A stretch of 64,000 bases of DNA from Petrosia ficiformis (taxonomy: Eukaryota > Porifera > Demospongiae > Haplosclerida > Petrosiidae). The position numbers and the translations under genes are program-made. Under the pieces are notes generated by a model. That model was not told where the DNA came from. It made no database searches and saw nothing but the letters and a program-made list of their open reading frames with translations. Shown here piece by piece: positions 1 to 10,606 of the stretch. The stretch is taken from the NCBI GenBank assembly GCA_947044365.1, contig OX345641.1:4930460-4994459 (forward strand). The letters are read 5' to 3'. Every line of letters begins with the position of its first letter. Within the stretch, counting starts at the first letter, position 1.

Positions 1-575
1 AAGGCATACTAGTTCCTGTGTCGTTACAAAGTAAGGGGTTAGGAGGTACAGTGAATATTAGTTATGTTTGTAATGGCTGCGGTATATCTAAAGTGTTTTT
101 TGAAGGCTGTTTAAAGAACGAATCGCTATATACTACTGAAGTAGGGGCATCCATTCAGGTAGCATTTATCATATCAGGGTGTCTCTTGCTACATACTGTA
201 AAGTATTGAAACTATCACTGGGGCTTGATACTGTCTTTTTCAGTACTTTTTATTCAACCATGGAAAGAATGTACCCTGAGATGGTTGACGAGATATGTGA
301 GGAAGCTAAAGAAGAGATGAAGACAATAGATGAACACACTCTTGGCTCATGGAAGCAGGCAGTAACGAGTGCAGACGCAGCATGGATGACACGTGGTTAC
401 CACTCCAAAAATGGCACATTCTGTGTTCGTAACTACTATAATGAAGCATTGCTGTATTACAAACACTTGTGCCAACGTGGTAGGGACAACATAGGAGAAG
501 GATTCTGAAGGAGAGCTATATAAAGGAACATCTAAATCTATGGAAGGATTTGCAGCACGAGAGGTTATGCATCGA
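1..575 (+). pseudogene. Truncated Mutator-like transposase copy
   Basis: This is a fragment of the same transposase as the fuller copy at 2473-4532. Shared landmarks are KGLGG, SWKQAVTSADAAW, RGYHSKNG and HLCQRGRDNI, in the same order, and nucleotide similarity with 2690-3255 is very high by eye. It enters the window already open, so its 5' part lies outside. One base is missing near 185 relative to the other copy, which breaks the frame. A short insertion near 505-515 then brings a stop right after the RGRDNI block. Similarity ends abruptly near 575, before the second catalytic aspartate, and the following DNA is AT-rich and unrelated. It cannot make an active transposase. It could only be a gene if spliced unusually, which I do not favour. 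Confidence 0.8.
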
Positions 576-2100
576 GCTGATATCGAGGGGCGAGGGTCTT
601 ATATTAGCCATATAGACCTCGAACCCATACTATATACATTACATATATATATAATTTTATATATATATACATGTATATATATGTTTCAGAGGGCTGATAT
701 AAACCTACCATGAGGAAGTTGGCAGGTTTATATAGACTAATGAAACCTTATCATACCTGGAGCCAAAAAACACCCAGAAGATGTTTTATACATGTTTATG
801 AAAAAACTGAAACTACCATGCAAAGTTGATATTTTATGCTATAATTAATAATAAACTTTTTTTATTTAGAATGATTCAGGAACAACTAAGGAAAAGGAAG
901 AGGTACACATACACACACATGTATACATTCTTCCAGAGTATGTACATACCATCATGGGGGGGGAGGGAATGATGGAACAAGTGATATTGAAAAACAAGGT
1001 GGAAGCAAATCATATGGATTACAGAAGGTCATGGTTGTTGCTAAATACATGTAGTTAGCTAACGGAGAGCAATATGGTGAAATCACAAACAGATTCTTTC
1101 GTGGACAGGGTGTACATATGCATTTCACTGATCTAAATTCTTGCATTGCATTCATGTGGAAATCATTCACAAAAGAAGTATTGCTATAGAATGTAATTCT
1201 GCAGTGTTCACTGGTGTGGTGTATGACCACTAGTTTAAGAGATAATTATTGGCTATTCAGTATAGTAAGCCCAACACATGCCCATGACTGCATTTATTTA
1301 CACTGAGCCATCCCTTTCTTTTTGCTTGTTTGTTGTCGCATTATCTAGTATTTCTTATTTGCAACATAATTAATCTTTGAATTTTGGAATATTTGTTTGT
1401 AGTTTGGTAGTTTTCAGTGTTACAATATTTGTTTAATGTTTGTGCCTGTGCAGAAACTGAACACGTGGAATCCTTAATGAAATAAAATGATGGCAAAGAA
1501 TTTATTGCCCCATATTACTGTCTTTCTCGGCTTGCAGAGAACAGAACAGACAATAATAACACAAAAGTTCCTTTGCAAGTCTGAATTTAAGTACTCGTCA
1601 GAATTCCTGACCTGGAATATTCAAAAAACGAAGAACTTTTGTGTGACATGAGCTTTACAAACAAGTTATCAAATCTGTACATGTACTTTATTTACATATT
1701 TACATGTACATTTACAAGTTTACACTCTTATAGGGTAATGTTTCTGCAATTATCTGCAACAGAGACGATAAACATGTAAGTCTATCTTTTTACATACATA
1801 CATGTATTATGTGTTGGAAGCAAGTCTCCTTTTATTTTCATTAATACTTGATGCTAAATTTTTTCTTCATGTAATTTTCATGACTTACAGTATACAGTGG
1901 AACCTCACTATTCAGGACTCTCTGGAATAAGTACACCCTCGTATTAATGACATTTAGACGTCCCTTTATTATACACGTTCACCCCTGACATGAGGACAAC
2001 CTCTATAATCATGATTACTTGGTCCCAATGGTGTGAAGGTTCCATTGCATACATGTATTTGTATAATTACAACATACAATGCATATACGTGCATTGTATA

Positions 2101-2149
<49 letters not shown>

Positions 2150-2373
2150 TGTGTATATATAACACTAATATGCATCTACAGTGTTTTGAGGGTTTGCTAA
2201 TTTTGTAGTTATACATATATAATACCTACACATAATTTTGTTGTAGTGAATTTTAAACTTTTACTGTACTTCTTATGCTACATACCAGATCAATATCTCA
2301 TATGTAGAGGAGGGTCTGGCTACACAAGACTATTAATACTTTGATACTAATGCTCTTCACTTCATTTGTATAG
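576..2373. other. AT-rich stretch without a supported gene
   Basis: I see no conserved coding here. It holds a small inverted repeat at about 700-740, an exon-like island at 870-904 (acceptor before, GT after, 11 codons) that I cannot link to anything, a (TA)n run at about 2101-2150, and part of a small palindromic repeat family at about 2308-2335 (GGAGGGTCTGGCT), which recurs near 20900, 24970 and 36490. Confidence 0.5.
1895..2047. mobile_element. Short MITE with CAGTGGAACCT ends
   Basis: The left end CAGTGGAACCTC is answered by AAGGTTCCATTG at the right end, giving imperfect terminal inverted repeats of about 12 bases around 150 bases of non-coding DNA. The ends resemble the CAGTG termini of pogo/Tigger-type elements. 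A single fragment with a similar left end lies at about 7225-7290. No clear target duplication is visible, so the family call is tentative. Confidence 0.45.
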
Positions 2374-4532
2374 GAAGATGGTATTCCTTCACCGTTAGAA
2401 GAGACTTTATCAGAGGTGTGTCTATTTGTTATATACATGCAATTATACATGCAGGTTTATTTTACCCTACAGGCAGTATTTCAAGATGAAGAAGAGGATC
2501 GTGATACATCGTTTGTAAGTGAAAACACAGATTCACTGTACCTCCCAACACCACAAAGAAATTGGGTGAAAAATATCGAGCCAATTACACTCTTTTTTGT
2601 TGGATGCCTTACTGAAGTAGATACATTTATTAAAATGACGAACGAAATTCGCCGCTGTGTAACACCTGGTTGCAAAGGACAATTAGTTTCTTTGTCATTT
2701 GATACAAAGGGCTTGGGAGGTGCAGTTAAGGTTTATTATGGATGTGATGGCTGTGATATTTCAACTGTGTGTTTTGAAAGCTCACTGAAAAATGAGTTAC
2801 TTACCAGTAGCGAAATAGGTGCAGCCATTCAAGTAGGTTTTATTGTATTGGGCTGTATGCATGCAACCTACTGTAAAGTACTAAAGCTGTCCCTTGGACT
2901 CGATGCCGTTCGTATGGATAAATTTCACTCAACCATCACAAGAATGTACCCTGTTGTAAAGGAGATGGTCGACGAGATGTGTGAGGAAGCTAAAGAAGAG
3001 ATGAAGACAATGGATGAACACACTCTTGGCTCGTGGAAGCAGGCAGTAACGAGTGCAGATGCAGCATGGATGACACGGGGTTACCACTCCAAAAATGGCC
3101 CATTCAGTGTTCGTAACTACCATAATGGAGCATTTCTGTATTACAAACACTTGTGCCAACGTGGTAGGGACAATATAGTAGAAGGAGAGCTATATAAAGG
3201 AACATCTAAATCTATGGAAGGATTTGCAGCGCGAGAGGTTATGCATCGAGCTAGAGAGGAAGGAATGAAACTTGCTGGCAAGATTCAGATTCATCTTCTG
3301 CAAAACTAGTAGCAGAATGCTTTCCTGAATGCAAAATTATGATCTGTGGTGGCCATGCCGGCAAAAATCACTTAAAAGCTCTGGAAAATTACTCCAAGAT
3401 GAAGGCACATTCGATAGATTTCATTAGAAAGCATGAAGACAGGTTCCCTCTAATAAATGAAGCACGCTGCCACTGTCCTAATCGCCACAGCCAAGGTTGT
3501 GGTTGTATTACTGATGCTTTTATCATGAGAGCACGTAATAACTTTTCTTACATTCTGACAGACTCTAAGTCTGCTGAAGAATTTGCGAAAAGGCTGAGAG
3601 TTCTACCCAGACATGTGCGTGACGAGCATGAGTGGGAAGTGATGGAAGAGGGAGCAGAGCCAACAACAGAGCACTGTGATTTTCATCCTCTCAAAGTGTG
3701 TAGCTGTGGCAATTGTGCCGATAAGGAAAACTTTGTGTGTGAAGGAAAAGATTACACTACGCGGTACGGGCTCACTTGTGCGTTTCACTCTCTCCTTTAT
3801 GAAATCGAGTGTGACTATAGAGCCTCAATGGCTGACAGCCTCGTTCATCCTGTGCTGAAAAGAGGCCACTCCAATTGGTTAGAAGCCTCGCACAACGTAT
3901 TCATCAGGTTCAGGTCAAAGGACATCAGCCTGGAGAGGCTTCACTACGAGGTTTCCACTAATTTGGCCCTGTTGCAGTCAAACATGACTTACATGTACGA
4001 GAAACGAGGTCCAAAGTATCACTGGATACCGGACCTGTATAAACGTCTGAATCTTCCAGTGTTCGAAGGTATTCAAGAGGCTGTGATGACAGCCAACATA
4101 AAAAGAAGACAACAGTTGGGCAGAGCAAAACAAGAGAAGACAAAGAAAAGGAGAATCCAGCTGTTGAAGTTACGAGCAAGAGATGCGACAGAGCGTCGTG
4201 AGTGGTCAAAGAAACACGGAGGTGACACGTGTGGCGAGACAAAAGATACGGATTCCAAAGCCCCCAAGAAGAGTAAAGGTAGCGTCACACGAATAAACAT
4301 GTTGTGCAAGTGTGGATCAACATCTCACACCCGGTCCACCCACAGGGACTGTCCTCTTAACACCAAGTACAGTAACGTATCGAGTATCAACCATTCAGAG
4401 GACTTGGTTTGTGACAAAGGAGATGTTGTTTACACTGCCAAATATCAACGTTCTGATGATGCAAATACACGTACGGTGTTAAGTGACGACGAATCGACCT
4501 TTAGTGACTCGAGCCTTTGCGGCATACTGTAA
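2374..4532 (+). pseudogene. Mutator-like transposase with one frameshift
   Basis: Two exons read in one frame: 2374-2415 and 2473 onward, joined by a 57-base GT-AG intron in phase 0. The product resembles the Mutator-like transposase domain family common in sponges and cnidarians, which cuts and pastes DNA through an RNase H-like DDE/D fold. Visible landmarks are a Cys-rich N-terminal block (CVTPGCKGQ, CDGCD), the first acidic block DAAWMTRGYHSKNG, the second block DSDSSSAK at 3282-3305, then MICGGHAGKNH, a CHCPNRHSQGCGC cluster, a long basic stretch and a C-terminal zinc knuckle (CKCGSTSHTRSTHRDCPLN). The reading frame slips by one base at about 3278-3282, just before DSDSSS, so the ORF to 3309 and the ORF from 3339 are one broken gene. 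Termini and target duplications were not found. The single break suggests recent inactivation or a sequencing indel. Confidence 0.8.
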
Positions 4533-5907
4533 CTGTAACAGTAACAAAAAAGTAGTCATTATTGTCATACTAAAACAGTACTACTGATTTAAGCAAGCCT
4601 CACTCTTACTCTGTATTTTACATCGAGGGACTAAATAATTGTTGTTTACCTTTTTTTAATTGAGTATATGTAGGTGAAGAACAAACAAGCAAGTGGACAC
4701 AAAGAAAACCATGCTATTTTAATATTTCTACTATTACAATTATGAATAGGCTAATTATGAAAAGCATTGAAAAAGTGCATATTATTAGTCTTCAGATGAT
4801 ATGTATGTGTGTAGTGTACTCGAGCCTACACCTGATATGGACACGTTATGATAAATTATATACATGGACTATAGTATATACATTGTACATGTATAAGTTA
4901 TTGAGTTACAGGTATTTAACCTTATTATATTAAACTAGATACATATATATGTACTTACTGTGACTCAATAACTTATACATGTATAAGTTTTTGAGTTACA
5001 GTATAATCATGTATTTAACCTTGTGATATTAACATATATACATGTTATTGAGTTACTGTATAATCATGTATTTAACCTTATGATATTAACCTTATGATAT
5101 TAACCTTATGATATTAACCTTAAGATATTTTCTGTTTTGACTTTTCAATCTCTGGTTAAAATAGAAATGGAACTCTGTTTCAAGAAGTAGAAATGTGCTG
5201 TAAAAAAAGCTCAATTTTCTCAATGTGCACACAGTCCCTTCCAAAGCGTTCTAATCTTTGTACATATCTTCCTCCAGGTTTATTATCATCACTAAAGTAG
5301 TTACTGTACTCCTGAAGCTGTTCCTGTATCTGGTTTCATGCAACGTAGATACCAAAAGAAAGGAACAAAGGTACACATATATATACATACATGTACATGT
5401 ACATGGACACAATGTACATGTGAATAGAGCATGTGTACATACATGTATTTGTATAAGTGTCTGAGTGTCCATATACATGTACATGTACATGTAATAACAT
5501 GTGACACTAAACTCTAAACTAATTTACATGTACATGTACAAACTAGTGTTGTTTTACTTAACTATAACTAAAATCTCTTTTAGTAAGGCATTTTGACTTT
5601 TAGTTAACTAAATTACAAGTCTGTCGCGATAACTATAATTAAAATGAAAAATGGCCAATAATAAGTGTTGTTAACTAAAACTAAAACCCCTTTTTATTTT
5701 AGTTAATTAAACTATAACTAAATTGCAAGAAACTAGACGTACATGTACATGTACATGTATATCTAAAAGTGGTAATTATTGCCAAACTAAAATAACACTA
5801 GTGTCATGTAGTGTATAGCCATAAATGTAGTACATTTTCCTGAGGTCAAGATGAACGTGAATGACCTTATGATACATGTACATTTGTTTTATTCATTTAC
5901 ATTGTAG
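4533..5907. repeat. Non-coding repeats rich in TACATGTA
   Basis: No gene is supported. A unit containing ATAAGTTATTGAGTTACAG plus a run of TTAACCTTATGATA (four tandem copies near 5070-5125) occurs several times here and again at 6060-6240, in both orientations. Runs of alternating TACATG and palindromic TGTACATGTACA are frequent (for example 5390-5410, 5480-5492, 5740-5760). The stretch 5510-5740 is dominated by AACTAAA/TAGTTA words that recur near 44860-45310. Confidence 0.55.
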
Positions 5908-6809
5908 TTACTAGAAATTGATAAAGTTCCAATGGCTGGACAAAAGAAAAGAAGAATTAGTGGTATGTAACACATGTAACTACATGTATTATTTACATGT
6001 GTGTTGACAATAATCCATACATGCATGTACATGTACATGGGAGCTCAGCCTCAAGATACTTCTATATATACATGTATAAGTTATTGAGTTAAAGGTATTT
6101 AACCTTATATACATGTACTTACTGTGACTCAATAACTTATACATGTATAAGTTATTGAGTTACTGTATAATCATGTATTTAACCTTATGATATATACTAT
6201 AGTAAACATGTATACATGTATAAGTTATTTAGTTACAGTATAATCTAGTATATACATGTATTAGTGCTGTAACAGATATCCGGATTATCCGAAATCTATT
6301 TTCATTATTAACATTCGGATTAAATATTTTGATCCATATATCTGTTCAATTTACTGAATGGTGTTTTCATCAAACTTTCATTGTAGTTAAATACTCAAAT
6401 AATGACAATTATAAAATTTTAGTAGTTAAAAATAAATATTGTGAACCTGTTTTGCAATGTTTTTATAGCATTCTTGCGCCTGGAACAGGTTTTTTTTTTT
6501 GGGTATATGTATGTACTGTACCTTGATTATACACTGTATGTCAATAGAAGGTCACCATTAATTAGTCATTAGTTTACTACAGTAGTTTTGATAGTAATTG
6601 GTGTGCAACGTGAGACAGTAATTACTGATAGTAGAACTAAGGTAATTACTGTTACTGTATGGCGACATTTTATTGACATATACTACATGTATATGTACAT
6701 TATTATTGGTAAGAGTATGTACATGTACCTGTACTTGTATATATTTTCTATTTATACATGTAGCTGAAACTGATTTCTCGTGATGGACAGCAGCCATCTA
6801 CTAACAGTA
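5908..6809 (+). CDS. Possible two-exon small ORF, unknown
   Basis: Two exon-like islands have good splice contexts: 5908-5962 (acceptor TTGTAG, donor GTATGT), reading LLEIDKVPMAGQKKRRISG, and 6764-6809 (acceptor TGTAG, donor GTAAGT). Only one frame of the first is open. Joining them in phase gives a stop within six codons of the second island, so if real the second would be the last exon. I recognise no domain; the first island is basic. It could equally be chance, since both lie in repeat-rich DNA. Confidence 0.2.
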
Positions 6810-7406
6810 GTAAGTTAATACTCATTATACATTGTGTATATGTGATTGGCTCAGGGAATATCAGATTTATGGTTCCAAATCAAATGCTTAGCTCATTATT
6901 TAGTCATTTTGTACAAGAAGCATACTAAACTTGATATCAAAGAGAAACAATGGTTGCTCTTTCAGGACTCAAAATTTACAATGTACATGAAAGCCTAGCA
7001 TACTAGCAATAGCACACACAACAAACAAACAAGCAGCCACAATGGCTTCATTAAACATTAGAGCAGCCACTTTGGCTTGAAAAATAAAAACCAGCAACAT
7101 GGCTTAGAAAAATAATAATCAGCCACCATGGAATAAGCAGCCACAATGACTTAGATGATAAGCAGCCACAATGGCTTAGAAAATAAACAGCTACTGAAAG
7201 GGGTTTAGCTAAATCAATACTACAGTGGACCCTCGCTAGTCCGGATCTCGCTAATCCGTATCCTCGCAAATCTGAACACTGTGTCTTAAACTGTTTGTGC
7301 ATGTGCATAATACATGTAAGTTTAGTTCTAATTTCTAGCTGTAAACTATGAGTGCCCCACCTTGTAAGGATAGTCTTCCCCTCTGGGTGTGTTATACAAG
7401 TAATAG

Positions 7407-7540
7407 ATAGAACATGACCACGAGGGGTGTATCAGGTATACACGAAAATGATATTCATAATCCCGAGGGCGTAGCCCGAGGGATTATGAATATCATTTGA
7501 GTGTATACCTGATACGCCACGAGGTGAGGTCATGTTCTAT
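7407..7540. repeat. Palindromic foldback, 134 bp
   Basis: Left arm ATAGAACATGACC, then GTGTATCAGGTATACAC and ATGATATTCATAATCCC, is answered in reverse by the right arm ending GGTCATGTTCTAT. The centre is CCGAGGGCGTAGCCCGAGG. Arms are about 60 bases with few mismatches. It sits at the left end of the 1.1 kb insertion. Confidence 0.8.
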
Positions 7541-7705
7541 ATGGCTTGTATTGATAGGAAGCCATAAGATGAAAGACTATCAGTACTGCAGTTGCTATGC
7601 AATTATTTAGGTATCCTAGCAATATCTATTGCATCATGACAGCTGTGGTTGTATCTCCTAGTAACTGTCATTACGTCACAATATTTTAGCGTGTAATATT
7701 AATAT

Positions 7706-8226
7706 GTGTGTCACGATGGATATGGAACTTGGGAAGAGAATGTTGATCCAGAAATTCAAGACATTCCAAAAAAGCGTCTAAAGCTTTCTTCAGCCAAAAA
7801 GAATTGTTTTGTGTATAAACAAAAGGAAGAAATGGAAACAATTTGTAAAGGCTACTTTCCACCGAACACTGACCAAGTGGGCCCTAAAGTGTTTCAATGA
7901 ATGGCGATATGCATGCTAGAAATGAAAAATCCAGTGAGAAGTGTCCTGATGATCTGCTTGAAGCACCGTGACCCGAGACATTGGATAGATGGCTTTCAAC
8001 TTTCATAGCTGAAGTTCGCCATGTCGATGGTGACCGATATCCTCCAAGAACCAACCATTCAACAATTGCTTTCAGGTATTTTTCGATATATGAGATCATG
8101 CAGCTGTGATACACCCAATGTATTAGACAGAAGAGACACCCGATTCAAGTCTATTCAAGGTGATTGCGAGGTAGTGGTCGGTGAACTTCGTAAAGAAGGT
8201 ATTGGAACTAGTTCATTAAAAACTTT
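7706..8226 (+). pseudogene. Crypton-type tyrosine recombinase N-terminal part
   Basis: Four short frames in order give a KIAA1958/ZMYM-like (DUF3504, Crypton-derived) sequence: PPNTDQ at about 7862, WALKCFNEWRYA from 7878, RNEKSSEKCPDDLLEA then DRWLSTFIAEVR from about 7918, and GIFRYMRS ... PNVLDRRDTRFKS ... ELRKEGIGTS to about 8215. These are the DNA-binding and core-entry blocks of the family, whose intact members are tyrosine recombinases. The catalytic Arg, His-x-x-Arg and Tyr region is absent, since coding similarity ends near 8226. There are at least three frame shifts and an in-frame stop near 7970. It is dead, and related in type to the fragment at 46243. Confidence 0.75.
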
Positions 8227-8321
8227 TTTCATTAATATCAATACTTATTTATGCATATAATATCACTTCTTTGGTAAATTAATAATATTAATTTTCTTGA
8301 AAATCAATTTTTGTTTCATTA

Positions 8322-8427
8322 TTAACCCGTGTTTTCTTGAATTAAGAAGTTATTTTAACCCGTGAGTAAAATGATACACCATTTGTTAACCCGTGATTGG
8401 CGATGAAAGAAGTATATTAACCCGTGA
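8322..8427 (+). repeat. Four spaced TTAACCCGTG repeats
   Basis: TTAACCCGTG starts at 8322, 8355, 8386 and 8417, so the spacing is 33, 31 and 31 bases. The last three read TTAACCCGTGA. They lie between the recombinase remnant and the right inverted repeat of the insertion. Regular spacing near three helical turns is what arrays of protein-binding sites look like; the binder is not known. Confidence 0.7.
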
Positions 8428-9023
8428 GTGACTCGTATACACTCTGTCTACGTGATATATACTATGATCGGTGCCTTTCATCTTATGGCTTCCTATAATA
8501 CAATATGTAATATACATGTAGTATAATATAATAATATATTATATTATGTTATATAATATATCAGCTGGACTTTCTCATGTTTGATCTAGGATAGGTGATG
8601 ATAATAAATATTGGCTGTTTGTGGAGTAGTCAGACATCATGTCATGCATATCAACAGTTGCACTTTCAAACACTCATCTTGCTGCTTTCCTCCAACTAAC
8701 ATTTTAATATCTATGACATTTTTAGAAGGTCCTCTGTCTACGTATGTTAAAAGTCTGTGTTGTGTAAAATGTAGAAGTTACAGAAGAAAACGTTTGGATT
8801 GTGCATTCGTGAATTAATTGGTGATTTTTAATTTGATGGTTTGAACCTAAAATCACCAAACTGTCAATTAAAAAACCCCGTCAATAATATTTTCATGTAC
8901 ATGTATATGGTATGTGTAGTTTTACAATTTCCTTAGGTAAACCTTTACTCTAAATTTCACTTAACTTTGCACATATATTCCATTTCATTCCGAGTCTTTT
9001 AGAGTGGTAATTTTTGGCACTTC

Positions 9024-10010
9024 ATTATTTGTATCACAGTTTTTTATATGTTTTAAAGCATGGGTCAGATTGACTCAATAACGGTTAGTGGGTCAACCAT
9101 TGGGAATACATCTTGAGCCAATTAACAAAAAGTTAATGCTGTTACTGACAATATAGCCATAATTAACTGTGCCACTTGCCCAAAGAGAGAACTGTGCAGT
9201 GCTAAATAAGAAGCTCTTTGGGCCAATGGTGCACCATATGAGCATATCATAAATACTGATGTATATACATGTACATGTACGTGCAGGGTTTCTTTTGGGG
9301 GGGGGGGGGGGGGGCATTTGCCCCCCTTGGAAAATTTATTAGTTTTTTTGACAATGTGGGCATATTGGCATGTAAATTTTAGCCATCAAGTAAAATGTGT
9401 GCAGAAATTATAGGAATATCATTGGTACTTAATATACAATATCTAAACAATGCCTCTTCTATAAATTAGGAAAATCTTTGTAATATGCACCTCAAGTGCG
9501 AAATACTGTCAGGTTTTTTACTATGCTCCATACTTGGAATGGGTTTGTACACAACGTGTTAATATAAAATTTCTTATGTCAAAAATCAAAAGTTTAAAAT
9601 ATACGGTATTCGTAGGCAAATGTGGAATTTTTGCAAAAATTTTGAGCAGGCAAAACGGAGTAGACAAACCTGGCATATTTCCTGTATTGTAACCATTTGT
9701 GTGTATAACCTTATTTATTAATCATATTTAACTTGATTCCCATAATAATCAGATTGGCATTACTTGCTTTTTTGTATCAATTTGAAACCTTTATACTTGT
9801 TTTGTAGTAGTGTAGATTATTGGGAATTTTTTTAATTGCCTTTATTTTTGTTTGTTTGTTTGTTTGTGCTATGCAAAGGGAAAATAACCACTTAATTATT
9901 TTGATATTCTATTTCCAAGGAAGCCAATATTTACATGTGTGCTAAAAGCTTGTGGTAAAGTGGTTTGTTTTGCCACAGCCTCTGGGATGATTATACACCT
10001 TATATTGCGC
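9024..10010. other. Gene-free spacer with a poly-G run
   Basis: No coding is supported. A run of 19 or so G at about 9296-9314, followed by CATTTGCCCCCC, forms a potential G-rich hairpin. A short ORF antisense to it reads only low-complexity proline and is rejected. Confidence 0.5.
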
Positions 10011-10606
10011 TAAGTTTAGTTCTAATTTCTAGCTGTAAACTATGAGTGCCCCACCTTGTAAGGATAGTCTTCACCTCTGGGTGTGTTATACAATATGTAA
10101 TATATATAATATATCAGCTGGACTTTCTCATGTTTGATCTAGGATAGGTGATGATAATAAATATTGGCTGTTTGTGGAGTAGTCAGACATCATGTCATGC
10201 ATATCAACAGTTGCACTTTCAAACGCTCATCTTGCTGCTTTCCTCCAACTAACATTTTAATATCTATGACATTTTTAGAAGGTCCTCTGTCTATGTACGT
10301 TAAAAGTCTGTGTTGTGTAAAATGTAGAAGTTACAAAAGAAAACGTTTGGATTGTGCATTCGTGAATTAATTGGTGATTTTTAATTTGATGGTTTGAATC
10401 TAAAATCACCAAACCGTCAATCAAAAAACCGTGTCGATAATATTTTCATGTGCATGTATATGCTATGTGTAATTTTACAATTTCCTTAGGTAAACCTTTA
10501 CTCTAAATTTCACTTAACTTTGCACATATATTCCATTTCATTCCATTTCATTCCATTTCATTCCATTTCATTCCGAATCTTTTAGGGTGGTAATTTTTGG
10601 CACTTT
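10011..10606. repeat. Segmental duplication, copy B (empty site)
   Basis: This copy matches copy A but lacks the 1.1 kb insertion, so it preserves the pre-insertion site at 10090-10095. It carries an extra short tandem expansion of CCATTTCATT (about five units at 10525-10573) where copy A has one or two. Confidence 0.85.

Larger units (their letters stand above)
7400..8497. mobile_element. 1.1 kb insertion with Crypton-like cargo
   Basis: The insertion boundaries are set by comparison with the uninterrupted paralog at 10011-10606. ATACAA occurs once there (10090-10095) and flanks the insertion here (7394-7399 and 8498-8503), a 6-base target duplication. Inside are a palindromic foldback at 7407-7540, a perfect 22-base inverted repeat (ATAGGAAGCCATAAGATGAAAG at 7554-7575 and its complement at 8475-8496), broken recombinase coding at 7706-8226, and four regularly spaced TTAACCCGTG motifs. 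True Cryptons are not known for terminal inverted repeats, so this may be a Crypton piece carried by another element type. Confidence 0.7.
7317..9023. repeat. Segmental duplication, copy A (interrupted)
   Basis: 7317-7399 followed by 8498-9023 is nearly identical to the continuous stretch 10011-10606. Shared text includes the TAGTTCTAATTTCTAGC start, a stem of GGTGATTTT and AAAATCACC near 8819-8860, and the final TTTTTGGCACTT. The two short ORFs it contains (8611-8817 and 10164-10370) are the same sequence twice with neutral-looking differences, so I do not call them genes. Copy A is split by the insertion at 7400-8497. Confidence 0.85.

Noticed and set aside
5251..5507. Overlapping ORFs near 5.3 kb on both strands
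   Set aside because: All read TACATG repeats in different frames.
8611..10370. Two similar 68-residue ORFs as a gene family
   Set aside because: They are the same segmental duplication twice; differences fall without regard to codon position and there is no domain.
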